Part shown: one piece after another, positions 1 to 6,424 of the stretch
Layout: each line of letters begins with the position of its first letter
Position numbering within the stretch: position 1 is the stretch's first letter
Source: Limiplasma sp036645955
GTDB taxonomy: Bacteria > Bacillota > Clostridia > Christensenellales > Aristaeellaceae
Direction of reading: 5' to 3'
Length of the DNA stretch: 7,032 bases
NCBI GenBank assembly: GCA_036645955.1
Contig: JAVXND010000105.1
Location: 1-7,032 of the forward strand
Program-made: the position numbers and the translations under genes
Notes under the pieces: generated by a model
Database searches by the model: none
Told to the model about the DNA's origin: nothing
Seen by the model: the letters and a program-made list of their open reading frames with translations, nothing else

Positions 1-18
1 AGAAATAGTGTTGTGCGT

Positions 19-358
19 TTATGTATGTCTATAAATTACATCCCCTTTCCCCGTTTTCCGATCATGGCAGTCCTTACAAACGGACTGCCATTTTTTCGTC
101 CCAGAACAGCGCTTCATCACCCCTGTATGGCATGATATGGTCAATCACAGTCGCGGAAGTACGCCGCCCGTCCCGTCTGCATTCCGTACACAAGGGATGC
201 TCCCGCAGATACCGTTTTCGGGCAGTACGCCATTTCGCGTTGTACCCTCGAGCATCCGCACCGCCGCGAACGGCCTCCGTGCTGTACTGCTGATGCTCTT
301 TGCAGTACACATCCCGTCCGTCACATAAGTTCGTGCATCTGGAAAATGCCTTTGACAA
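19..358 (-). pseudogene. Phage-type HNH endonuclease, frameshifted
   Basis: This resembles the small HNH endonucleases (about 110-120 residues) found beside terminase genes in tailed phages and prophages. Reading leftward, an N-terminal Cys/His cluster (RCTNLC, then YCKEH) is followed by RGYNAKWRTARKRYLREHPL, the first zinc pair CTEC, and the IDHI catalytic histidine motif with RGDEALFWDE. The frame then breaks at a run of six A (T6 on the plus strand, 91-96) and stops at 74-76. The missing C-terminus continues in another frame as WQSVCKDCHDRKTGKGDVIYRHT and stops at 19-21, supplying the second zinc pair (CKDC) and the final HNH histidine. The Asn normally before WQ falls at the break, so a net loss of two bases fits best. 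The start is uncertain: a TTG at 358-356 with AGGGA upstream gives the family length. The upstream ATG at 463 lies inside a terminator stem and is unlikely. As written, the product lacks half its active site. It is probably a prophage remnant, or an assembly error in a homopolymer. Confidence 0.8.
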
Positions 359-427
359 GAGGTCCCTACCGCCAAGCCCCTCCGAGGTCTTCCACTCCCT
401 GTTTATCGTCCATGTCAGGCGCATCCC

Positions 428-470
428 AAAAAACGGCCAGTTGAGAATTCCTATCCATCTCAACTGTCCG
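428..470 (-). terminator. Rho-independent terminator of the amino-acid ABC operon
   Basis: On the minus strand a 9-bp perfect stem (CAGTTGAGA / TCTCAACTG, plus-strand 438-446 and 458-466) encloses an 11-base loop. After one mismatch it is extended by CGG/CCG and followed directly by six T. It begins 12 bases past the ATPase stop codon, as expected for the end of the importer transcript. The plus strand shows the same stem followed by CTTTTTG, so it may also work in the other direction. Confidence 0.85.
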
Positions 471-481
471 CTTTTTGATGT

Positions 482-1219
482 TCACCCAATAAATTTTCGA
501 GTACGCGGGTTGTCCGAATGAAACAGCGCCTCTGGCGTGCCTTCCTCCACAATGTGCCCGCCCTCCATAAACACCACATGGTCAGCCACATCGCGGGCAA
601 AGCTCATTTCATGGGTCACAACCATCATGGTCATGTGCTCCCTTGCCAAATTGCGCATAACCGCCAAAACCTCTTGCGTAAGCTCGGGATCAAGCGCGCT
701 GGTTGGCTCGTCAAAGCACAAAATTTCAGGCTCCATGCACAGCGCTCTGGCAATGGCCACGCGCTGTGCTTGTCCGCCCGAAAGCTGATAGGGATAGCTG
801 TTCGCCTTGTCCTCAAGCCCAACCTTCGCAAGCAATGCGCGCGCCTTCTCTACCGCCTGCGCCTTGGGCGTTTTTTTCACATGCATGGGCGCGTCTATCA
901 GGTTTTGAAGCACGCTCATGTGCGGAAATAGGTTGAAGGATTGAAACACCATGCCCATGCGCAAAATAAGCCTGCGCAGGGTTGCATCGTTCGCATAGGT
1001 AAGCACGCCGTTTTCCGTGCGGCAAATCGCCTCGCCATCTAGGGTGATGGTGCCCAAATCAACGCGTTCCAGCTGGTTTAAGCAACGCAGAAGCGTGCTC
1101 TTGCCCGATCCGCTTGGGCCAATCAGCGCCACCACCTCACCCTTTTGCACCGTTAGGGAGATGCCCTCCAAAACGCCTAGGCCATCAAAGCCTTTGTGAA
1201 TATCCGTTGCGCTCAGCAT
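482..1219 (-). CDS. Polar amino-acid ABC transporter ATP-binding protein (GlnQ/HisP-like)
   Basis: This is the cytoplasmic ATPase that drives the importer encoded by the two genes before it. It has 245 residues, the usual size for this family. Visible motifs in order are Walker A GPSGSGKST (34-42), Q-loop Q93 in VFQSFNLFPH, signature LSGGQ (146-150) followed by AQRVAIARAL, Walker B ILCFDE (166-171), D-loop SALD (174-177) and the switch histidine in VVTHE (H203). All ATPase residues look intact. The VFQSFNLFPH segment and the C-terminal GHIVEEGTPEALF are typical of the polar amino-acid uptake (PAAT) group. The start ATG at 1219 is supported by AAAGGAGGGAACC just upstream, which overlaps the permease stop codon, so translation is probably coupled. 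It is the last gene of the operon and is followed by a terminator. Substrate specificity cannot be read from the ATPase, so no gene symbol is given. Confidence 0.96.
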   Translation of the reverse strand: MLSATDIHKGFDGLGVLEGISLTVQKGEVVALIGPSGSGKSTLLRCLNQLERVDLGTITLDGEAICRTENGVLTYANDATLRRLILRMGMVFQSFNLFPHMSVLQNLIDAPMHVKKTPKAQAVEKARALLAKVGLEDKANSYPYQLSGGQAQRVAIARALCMEPEILCFDEPTSALDPELTQEVLAVMRNLAREHMTMMVVTHEMSFARDVADHVVFMEGGHIVEEGTPEALFHSDNPRTRKFIG

Positions 1220-1234
1220 GAAAGGTTCCCTCCT

Positions 1235-1903
1235 TTAACGATAATAGTCCAGCTTGCGTTCTGCCAGCTTGCATAGCTGTTCTGCCAAGCCGTTGAGCAG
1301 TAGATAGAAAAGAATGGCCACGATGTAGGGTTCGATGGAGCTTGCACTTGACACCTGCTTTTTGGCAACCGTCATCAGCTCCACAACCGCCACGGTGGAG
1401 GCCAGCGCCGTATCCTTAATCAGGGTAATAACCTCGTTGGTCATGGGCAGCAATACGCGCTTGGCTACCTGCGGCAGTACCACGCGGAAAAATGTCTGCA
1501 CCTTTGTATAGCCCAGCACCTTAGCGGCTTCATACTGTCCGCTTGGAATGGATTGAATCCCCGAGCGAAAAATCTCCGCAAAATAAGCCGCATAGTTGAT
1601 GACAAACGCGAAAATGACCGCTGAAAAGCGATCCACTTGAAAGGGCAGTACCATGGGCAATAGAAAATAAATAAACATGATTTGAAGCATCAGCGGCGTG
1701 CCGCGCATGATGTAAATATAAAACGATACAGGCGCGCGCAGGAGCGTATGCTTACTCATACGCCCCTGCGCCACCAGCATCCCCAGCGGCACGGAAAACA
1801 ACAAGGTCAGGAAGAAAATGCCAAGTGTGGTTCCCGTACCGTCCAGCAGAAGCTTTATGAGCTTCCACAGACGGTCAGTGTCGTTGAAGAACTGAATGTT
1901 CAT
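1235..1903 (-). CDS. Polar amino-acid ABC transporter permease (HisM/GlnP family)
   Basis: This is an inner membrane subunit of an amino-acid importer, 222 residues long. It has a hydrophobic segment near residues 22-44 (TTLGIFFLTLLFSVPLGMLV), further segments around 58-86, 92-112 and 193-206, and the family hallmark MRGTPLMLQ (66-74). The cytoplasmic EAA loop, which docks on the ATPase, is well kept: EAAKVLGYTKVQTFFRVVLP begins at residue 125 and continues with KRVLLP. Only one permease is encoded, so the transporter probably contains a homodimer. The ATG at 1903 lies four bases after the stop of the binding-protein gene. Only a weak GCGGA-like ribosome site precedes it, which suggests reinitiation from the upstream gene. 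The next gene, the ATPase, starts 15 bases downstream. Confidence 0.95.
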   Translation of the reverse strand: MNIQFFNDTDRLWKLIKLLLDGTGTTLGIFFLTLLFSVPLGMLVAQGRMSKHTLLRAPVSFYIYIMRGTPLMLQIMFIYFLLPMVLPFQVDRFSAVIFAFVINYAAYFAEIFRSGIQSIPSGQYEAAKVLGYTKVQTFFRVVLPQVAKRVLLPMTNEVITLIKDTALASTVAVVELMTVAKKQVSSASSIEPYIVAILFYLLLNGLAEQLCKLAERKLDYYR

Positions 1904-1907
1904 TGCA

Positions 1908-2711
1908 TTATTCCGCAGGCACTACGGAGATATCCGAGCCAAACCATTGTGTGGAAATCTCAGCCAAGGTGCCATCCTTCTTTAGCTCTACAAGCACTTC
2001 CTGCACCTTGTCACGCAGGGCAATATCCGCTTGCCGAAAGCCGATGCCGTAGTTATCATCCGCAAGGCTGAAGGCCGCTTCCAAATCCGTTGCGCTCATG
2101 CCCTTGATTTTGTAATCGCCAACCACCAAATCCATCAGCACGGCATCCACACCGCCGTTTTGCAAATCCATCAGCGCCATGAGATAATCGTCAAACGCAA
2201 GCACTTCAAAGGTTGCGGCCAGTTCTGCATAATCGCCGCCAAGCAAGTCCTCTGCATAGGAACCGCTTTGCACCGCGATCTTCTTGCCTGCCAAATCCCC
2301 TTGAGCGGCAATGCCAGCGCCTGTTTTGGTGTAAAAAATCATTTGGTTGTTGAGGTAGGGAAACGACATGGCCATGCTTTTTTCCCGTTCAGGGGTAATG
2401 GACATACCATTCCAAATGCAATCAATGTTGCCCGTGGAAAGCTCCAGCTCTTTGGCCGCCCAGTCAATGGGCTGTACCACCAGCTCAACGCCTAGCTTTG
2501 CGCAAACGGCCGTTGCCACATCAATGTCAAAGCCGACCACTTCGTTGTCCTCGTTGCGGTAGCCCATGGGGGGAAAGCTGTCGTCCAAGCCCAATATGAA
2601 GGTTTTCTTGTCCAGAATTGCCTGCAGGGACGCATCCGCCGCTTCCGCCATGGCAGAGGTCATGCCCAGAATCATTGTAAGAGCCAGTAGCATCGCAAAA
2701 ATCTTTTTCAT
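1908..2711 (-). CDS. Amino-acid ABC transporter substrate-binding protein
   Basis: This is the extracytoplasmic receptor of the importer (family 3 solute-binding protein, SBP_bac_3 fold), 267 residues. The first 21-22 residues form a Sec signal peptide: MKK, a hydrophobic core FAMLLALTMILGM, and a likely signal-peptidase I site after SAMA. There is no lipobox cysteine, which is unusual for a Gram-positive binding protein. Family features follow: FPPMGYRNEDNEVVGFDIDV (46-65), NIDCIWNGMSITPEREK (95-111, with R109 the usual carboxylate-binding arginine), VQSGSYAEDLL (148-157), VDAVLMD (188-194, with D194 in the usual amino-group position), and the C-terminal LKKDGTLAEISTQWFG. I place the start at 2711 rather than the in-frame ATG at 2732, because AAAAGGAGAG lies between them at ideal spacing for the inner ATG and the longer form would put positive charges ahead of MKK. 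It is first in the operon. The ligand is probably a polar amino acid; the exact one is unknown. Confidence 0.94.
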   Translation of the reverse strand: MKKIFAMLLALTMILGMTSAMAEAADASLQAILDKKTFILGLDDSFPPMGYRNEDNEVVGFDIDVATAVCAKLGVELVVQPIDWAAKELELSTGNIDCIWNGMSITPEREKSMAMSFPYLNNQMIFYTKTGAGIAAQGDLAGKKIAVQSGSYAEDLLGGDYAELAATFEVLAFDDYLMALMDLQNGGVDAVLMDLVVGDYKIKGMSATDLEAAFSLADDNYGIGFRQADIALRDKVQEVLVELKKDGTLAEISTQWFGSDISVVPAE

Positions 2712-2755
2712 AAGAGGTTCTCTCCTTTTCATCGTCGCACGCTTTACCGTGCTAA

Positions 2756-2775
2756 CGTGTTACTATACTAACACG
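2756..2775. promoter_or_regulatory. Operator-like inverted repeat over the importer -10
   Basis: Perfect 7-bp arms CGTGTTA (2756-2762) and TAACACG (2769-2775) flank a 6-base centre. The repeat covers the whole predicted -10 element (2765-2770) and reaches the likely transcription start. A near-copy of one arm, CGTGCTA (2748-2754), lies eight bases away in direct orientation. The size and position suggest a site for a dimeric repressor, such as a LacI- or TetR-type protein, but no regulator gene is in the window and I do not recognise the consensus. Confidence 0.5.
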
Positions 2776-2793
2776 ATGAATCAGCATTGTCAA
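2765..2793 (-). promoter_or_regulatory. Promoter of the amino-acid ABC operon
   Basis: On the minus strand a perfect -35 TTGACA (plus-strand 2788-2793) is followed, after 17 bases, by TAGTAT (2765-2770) as a 4/6 match to the -10 consensus. An alternative -10, TATAGT, would need a spacer of 20. The binding-protein ATG is about 50 bases past the predicted start site. An A-rich stretch lies just upstream of the -35 (plus-strand T-rich 2805-2837) and could act as an UP element. Confidence 0.7.
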
Positions 2794-2869
2794 TAGCCAT
2801 TTTGAAAAATATTTTTGTTTGTTTTGTTTGTTTTTTTGCATCTGAAAGCGTCCCAAGGGCAGGTGTTTC

Positions 2870-2898
2870 TTGACATTCCGAAAGCGCATGTATACAAT
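2870..2898 (+). promoter_or_regulatory. Promoter of the polysaccharide deacetylase gene
   Basis: A perfect -35 TTGACA (2870-2875), a 17-base spacer and a 5/6 -10 TACAAT (2893-2898) form a strong housekeeping sigma-A type promoter. The deacetylase ribosome site AAAGGAG is at 2919-2925 and its ATG at 2936, so the leader is only about 30 bases. The promoter is divergent from the importer promoter, with about 77 bases between the two -35 elements. Confidence 0.8.
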
Positions 2899-2935
2899 AG
2901 CGAGGGTATCTGCTTACCAAAGGAGAATATAAGCC

Positions 2936-4315
2936 ATGAAGAAGCTATTGATAGGGTTACTTGCAGCCACGCTCATTTTCACACTCACGCTGCCATCCTT
3001 CGCACTGGGCGAAGCAGAAAAATACGATGCCATGCCCGAGCTTTTTGCCATCACTGTGGAGCAGCAGGAGCGCAAAATCGACGGCAACCGCGCGTATGTA
3101 TGCAAGGAAACCCTCACCACCACCTCGCAAAAGGTCAACGATGAATTGCGCGCACTGGTGGATCATTACGATAGCGAGCTTTCGCCTTCGCTTTGGCAAG
3201 ACCCGCGCAAAAACGGCAAACGCAACAGCCGCTTGGACATTGAAATTGTGTATTATCGTACAGGCGAAAGCTGGCTCAGCACGCTGGTAATCGCGCGCAT
3301 TACCCGCAACCTAGCGCCTGTTTCGGTCGCCTTTACCACCAGAGTTTTCGATCTTCGAACGGGCGAACGCATCATGCTTGATGACATTTTCGCTTCCGAC
3401 AGCGCCGCTTGGCCCATTTTGCAAAGCGGTGTACGCCAGCATTTTGCATCCCTTTTCCCCGATGCCAAGCGGGACAGCGCCGCCATTGACGCGCTTTGCA
3501 CACGCGAAGCCCTCGCACAGGCCGATTTTACATTGAGCGGCATGGAGCTTACCCTGCACTATCAAGCGGGTACGGTTGTGCCTGACAAAACCTGCCTTGC
3601 GCATGTGCGCTTTTTCTATCCGCAATTGAGCGGTATGATGACCGCACCAGGCACGCGCGGCACCGATAATAGCCGCTGGAAAATGGTGGCCATCACCTGC
3701 GACGACGGTCCCAATTATAATGAATCCTTCCAGGCCTTAACCGCCTTTCGCAGGGTGGGTGCCCGTGTAACCTACTTCGTTGTAGGCAAAAAGCTCGTGA
3801 ACTATTCCGGTAATTTTATCAAGGAGTTTGACCAAAACCATAGCATGGGCAGCCACAGCTACCACCACTGGAGCGGTTATTCTATGAAGCCTGCCACAAG
3901 GCTGAAGGAGCTGGAGCTTTGTGCCGAAATGACCGAGCCGCTGGTCGGTGAGCGCGCCAAGCTGTTTCGCGCACCAAGCGGCACCTATCCGCCATGGATA
4001 GAGGCAGGCATGCCCGTACCCATCATCCAATGGAGCCTTGACACCTACGATTACACAGGCAAGGACCCTCAGCACATTTTCTACTCTGTTCGCAACAATG
4101 TGAAAGAGGGGGATATCATCCTCTGCCACGATACAGGCTTACAGCTATACAAAGCGGTGCCCATCTTCGCTGACTACCTCACCAAGCACGGCTTTATGAT
4201 GGTGACCGTGGAGGAGCTGGCAATGTCCCAAAATGTGAAGCTGGAACCAAATGCCATATACCACCGCTGTTATCAGGGGGAAACACGCCCAAGGCCCGAC
4301 GGAAACTTGAACTGA
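2936..4315 (+). CDS. Secreted polysaccharide deacetylase with PdaC-like N-terminal domain
   Basis: This is probably an extracellular cell-wall enzyme that removes acetyl groups from N-acetylated sugars of peptidoglycan or another glycan (carbohydrate esterase family 4). It has 459 residues. A signal peptide spans about residues 1-25 (MKKLLIGLLAATLIF, then SFALG). Residues about 30-235 resemble the DUF4163/DUF3298 module of Bacillus PdaC: note TTRVFDLRTGERIMLDDIF (134-152) and, near 200-230, FTLSGMELTLHYQAGTVVP and VRFFYPQL. The NodB deacetylase domain runs from about 245 to 430. Its five motifs are recognisable: TCDDGP (254-259, catalytic base and metal Asp), HSYHH (307-311, metal histidines), RAPSG (345-349), DTYDY (369-373) and LCHD (396-399). 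Metal and catalytic residues are all kept, but the flanking residues differ from the common TFDDGP, RPPYG and LLHD forms. There is no anchor or lipobox. The ATG at 2936 is preceded by AAAGGAG. It is monocistronic and ends at a bidirectional terminator. The substrate is inferred, not shown. Confidence 0.92.
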   Translation: MKKLLIGLLAATLIFTLTLPSFALGEAEKYDAMPELFAITVEQQERKIDGNRAYVCKETLTTTSQKVNDELRALVDHYDSELSPSLWQDPRKNGKRNSRLDIEIVYYRTGESWLSTLVIARITRNLAPVSVAFTTRVFDLRTGERIMLDDIFASDSAAWPILQSGVRQHFASLFPDAKRDSAAIDALCTREALAQADFTLSGMELTLHYQAGTVVPDKTCLAHVRFFYPQLSGMMTAPGTRGTDNSRWKMVAITCDDGPNYNESFQALTAFRRVGARVTYFVVGKKLVNYSGNFIKEFDQNHSMGSHSYHHWSGYSMKPATRLKELELCAEMTEPLVGERAKLFRAPSGTYPPWIEAGMPVPIIQWSLDTYDYTGKDPQHIFYSVRNNVKEGDIILCHDTGLQLYKAVPIFADYLTKHGFMMVTVEELAMSQNVKLEPNAIYHRCYQGETRPRPDGNLN

Positions 4316-4341
4316 TCCGTTCCTTCATCAAATGGTGCAAG

Positions 4342-4374
4342 CAAAAGCCGTAGCGCTCTGCGCTACGGCTTTTG
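4342..4374. terminator. Bidirectional Rho-independent terminator
   Basis: A 15-bp perfect stem, with arms built on AAAAGCCGTAGCGC and GCGCTACGGCTTTT, encloses a three-base loop TCT (4357-4359). Each strand ends in TTTT. It lies between the stops of the convergent deacetylase and thrS genes, 26 bases from one and 16 from the other, and can serve both. Confidence 0.93.
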
Positions 4375-4390
4375 GCATCCGCATCTTTTT

Positions 4391-6331
4391 TTAGTCAATC
4401 ACCTTGCTGTCGTTGGCGGCCTTCACCAGTGCAATGGCCTGCTCAAACGGCATGGTGCCTACATTGTCCCCCTTGCGGTTGCGAACGGTCACGGTGTGCT
4501 CCTCCGCCTCGCGGTCGCCCATCACAAACATCCACGGAATTTTCTCCATTTGCGCCTCGCGCACCTTAAAGCCAATCTTTTCGTTGCGCACATCGCACTT
4601 TGCACGCAAGCCCGCTTTGCGAAGCGCCGCCTCTACCTCGCCCGCAAATGCATTCTGCCGCTCGGTAATGGTGAGCAAGCGCACCTGAACGGGGCTTAGC
4701 CAAGTGGGCATAGCACCCGCGTACTTTTCCAGCAGCAGCGCCAGGGTACGCTCGTAGCAGCCGATGGATGTGCGGTGAAGCACCACTGGATACTTCTTTT
4801 GACCATCCTTATCGGTATATTCCATTTTGAAGCGCTCCGCCAGCTGGAAGTCAATTTGAATGGTGATGAGGGTATCCTCCTTGCCGTGAACATTCTTGAT
4901 TTGAATGTCCAGCTTGGGGCCGTAGAACGCGGCCTCGCCATCCGCCTCGGTGTATTCCATGCCGATATCATCCAAAATGCGGCGCATTTCGTTTTGGCTG
5001 TTTTCCCAATCCTCCGGGTTTCCAATATACTTTTCGCGGTCGTTTTCATCCCATTTGCTGAAACGATAGCTCACATCCTGATCCAGTCCAAGGGTTTTGA
5101 GCAAATATTGTGCCAAATCAAGACAGCCGCGGAACTCGCCCTCCACCTGCTCGGGGGTGCAAGCCAAGTGGCCTTCTGAAATGGTGAATTGCCGCACGCG
5201 AATCAGCCCGTGCATTTCACCGCTGGATTCGTTGCGGAACAGCGTGCTGGTTTCGCTCAAGCGCATGGGCAAATCGCGGTAGCTGCGCGTGCGGTTTAAG
5301 TACGCCTGAAACTGGAAGGGGCAGGTCATGGGGCGCAGGGCAAAAACCTCCGCCTCCTCGTCATCAGGGTCGCCCATGATGAACATGCCATCGCGGTAAT
5401 GATCCCAGTGGCCGCTGATTTTGTACAGGTCACGCTTGGCCATCAAGGGTGTTTTGGTTTGCTGATAGCCGCGGCTTTCCTCTTCATCCTCCACCCAGCG
5501 CTGCAGCAGCTTGAGCACCGTGGTGCCCTTGGGCAGCATGATGGGCAAGCCCTGACCGATATAATCCACCGTGGTAAAATATTCAAGGTCGCGGCCGATT
5601 TTGTTGTGATCGCGGCGCTTCATATCTTCCACATATTCAAGGTAGGTGCTTAGCTCTTCCTTTGTGGGGTAAGCAGTGCCATAGATGCGGCGAAGCATCT
5701 TGTTTTTTTCACTGCCGCGCCAGTAGGCTCCCGCCACCTGCGTAAGCTTGAACGCCTTTAAATAGCTCAGGTTGGGCAAATGCGGGCCCACGCACAAATC
5801 CACATAATCCCCCATGCGATAAAAAGAAAGCACCTCGTCCTCGGGCAGATCGTTGATAAGCTCCACCTTGTACGGCTCGCCCGCCTGCTCCATCAGGGCA
5901 ACGGCCTCTGCGCGGGGCAGGGTAAAGCGTTCGGGGCGGATGCTCTTTTTGGCAAGGTGGGTCATTTCCTTTTCAATCTTTTGCAGATCCTCATTTGTGA
6001 AGGATTCCGCAATGTCGAAATCATAGTAGAAGCCATTTTCGATCGCAGGGCCTATGGCTAGCTTGGCTTGCGGAAACAGGCTCTTCACCGCCATGGCCAT
6101 GAGATGGCTTGCGCTGTGAAAAAACACCTTGCGCCCTTCGGGGTCTGCAAAGGTCACAGGGGTCACCGTCCCCCCCTGCTCCTGCGGTGCAAACAAATCC
6201 GCCATGGTGCCGTCCTCAAGCTTTACGGCAAGGTATTGTTTGAGCTCCTCAGGGCGCTCCGCCTTGAGCAAATCCCCTACAGAGCTGTGCTCTGCCACCT
6301 CGTAATCGTGCTGAAACATGGTTAGAATCAT
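4391..6331 (-). CDS. thrS: Threonine--tRNA ligase
   Basis: This cytoplasmic class II synthetase attaches threonine to tRNA-Thr and edits mischarged Ser-tRNA-Thr. It is full length at 646 residues. The layout is a TGS domain (about 1-62), an editing domain with HSASH (H72, H76) and CVGPH (C180, H184), a catalytic core (about 245-540), and an anticodon-binding domain (about 545-646). The zinc site that recognises threonine is kept: C337 in RPMTCPF, H388 in SEGHLAC and H519 in VLHRT. Motif 2 reads FRNESSGEMHGLIRVR (365-380). Motif 3 is around SIGCYERTLALLLE (522-535), with its invariant Arg. The core differs from the textbook E. coli and Bacillus forms: TCPFQ replaces NCPGH, SEGH replaces DDAH or NDGH, and GCYERTLALL replaces GSIERFIGIL. 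It looks like a divergent ThrRS subfamily rather than a damaged gene. The start ATG at 6331 is preceded by AAAGGAG with good spacing. Expression is controlled by the T-box leader upstream. Confidence 0.98.
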   Translation of the reverse strand: MILTMFQHDYEVAEHSSVGDLLKAERPEELKQYLAVKLEDGTMADLFAPQEQGGTVTPVTFADPEGRKVFFHSASHLMAMAVKSLFPQAKLAIGPAIENGFYYDFDIAESFTNEDLQKIEKEMTHLAKKSIRPERFTLPRAEAVALMEQAGEPYKVELINDLPEDEVLSFYRMGDYVDLCVGPHLPNLSYLKAFKLTQVAGAYWRGSEKNKMLRRIYGTAYPTKEELSTYLEYVEDMKRRDHNKIGRDLEYFTTVDYIGQGLPIMLPKGTTVLKLLQRWVEDEEESRGYQQTKTPLMAKRDLYKISGHWDHYRDGMFIMGDPDDEEAEVFALRPMTCPFQFQAYLNRTRSYRDLPMRLSETSTLFRNESSGEMHGLIRVRQFTISEGHLACTPEQVEGEFRGCLDLAQYLLKTLGLDQDVSYRFSKWDENDREKYIGNPEDWENSQNEMRRILDDIGMEYTEADGEAAFYGPKLDIQIKNVHGKEDTLITIQIDFQLAERFKMEYTDKDGQKKYPVVLHRTSIGCYERTLALLLEKYAGAMPTWLSPVQVRLLTITERQNAFAGEVEAALRKAGLRAKCDVRNEKIGFKVREAQMEKIPWMFVMGDREAEEHTVTVRNRKGDNVGTMPFEQAIALVKAANDSKVID

Positions 6332-6389
6332 AGCTAAAAACTCCTTTCAAACCTTGGCTCCACATTGGGAAGCCCTCATTTTGGGGACG

Positions 6390-6424
6390 AAAAAACCCGC
6401 CCCCTACATTGCTGCGGGGGCGGG
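6390..6424 (-). terminator. Attenuator hairpin of the thrS T-box leader
   Basis: On the minus strand a 9-bp GC-only stem (CCCGCCCCC / GGGGGCGGG) with an 11-base loop is followed by six T (plus-strand A run 6390-6395). It would end transcription before thrS unless its 5' arm is captured by the T-box antiterminator: GCG (6440-6442) can pair with CGC (6420-6422), and GGG (6450-6452) with CCC (6417-6419). Confidence 0.93.

Noticed and set aside
74..110. Programmed -1 ribosomal frameshifting at the A6 run in the HNH gene
   Set aside because: A -1 shift leads into the wrong frame. Recovering the WQSVCKDC tail needs a +1 or -2 shift, so a mutation or sequence error is simpler.
359..463. N-terminal extension of the HNH frame up to the ATG at 463
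   Set aside because: That ATG lies within the terminator stem, and the extra residues do not resemble the family; the shorter start gives the normal length.
366..485. A 39-codon minus-strand reading frame starting GTG, with its start overlapping the ATPase stop codon as in coupled genes
   Set aside because: Its middle is the operon terminator stem-loop, so the transcript would end inside it. No recognisable motif and no ribosome site of its own.
2712..2732. Longer start for the substrate-binding protein at the ATG at 2732
   Set aside because: The ribosome site AAAAGGAGAG lies between the two ATGs and fits the inner one, which also begins a normal signal peptide.
2957..4129. Several long open frames on both strands inside the deacetylase and thrS genes
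   Set aside because: They are shadows of strongly supported genes, a consequence of GC-biased codons, and none carries a recognisable domain.
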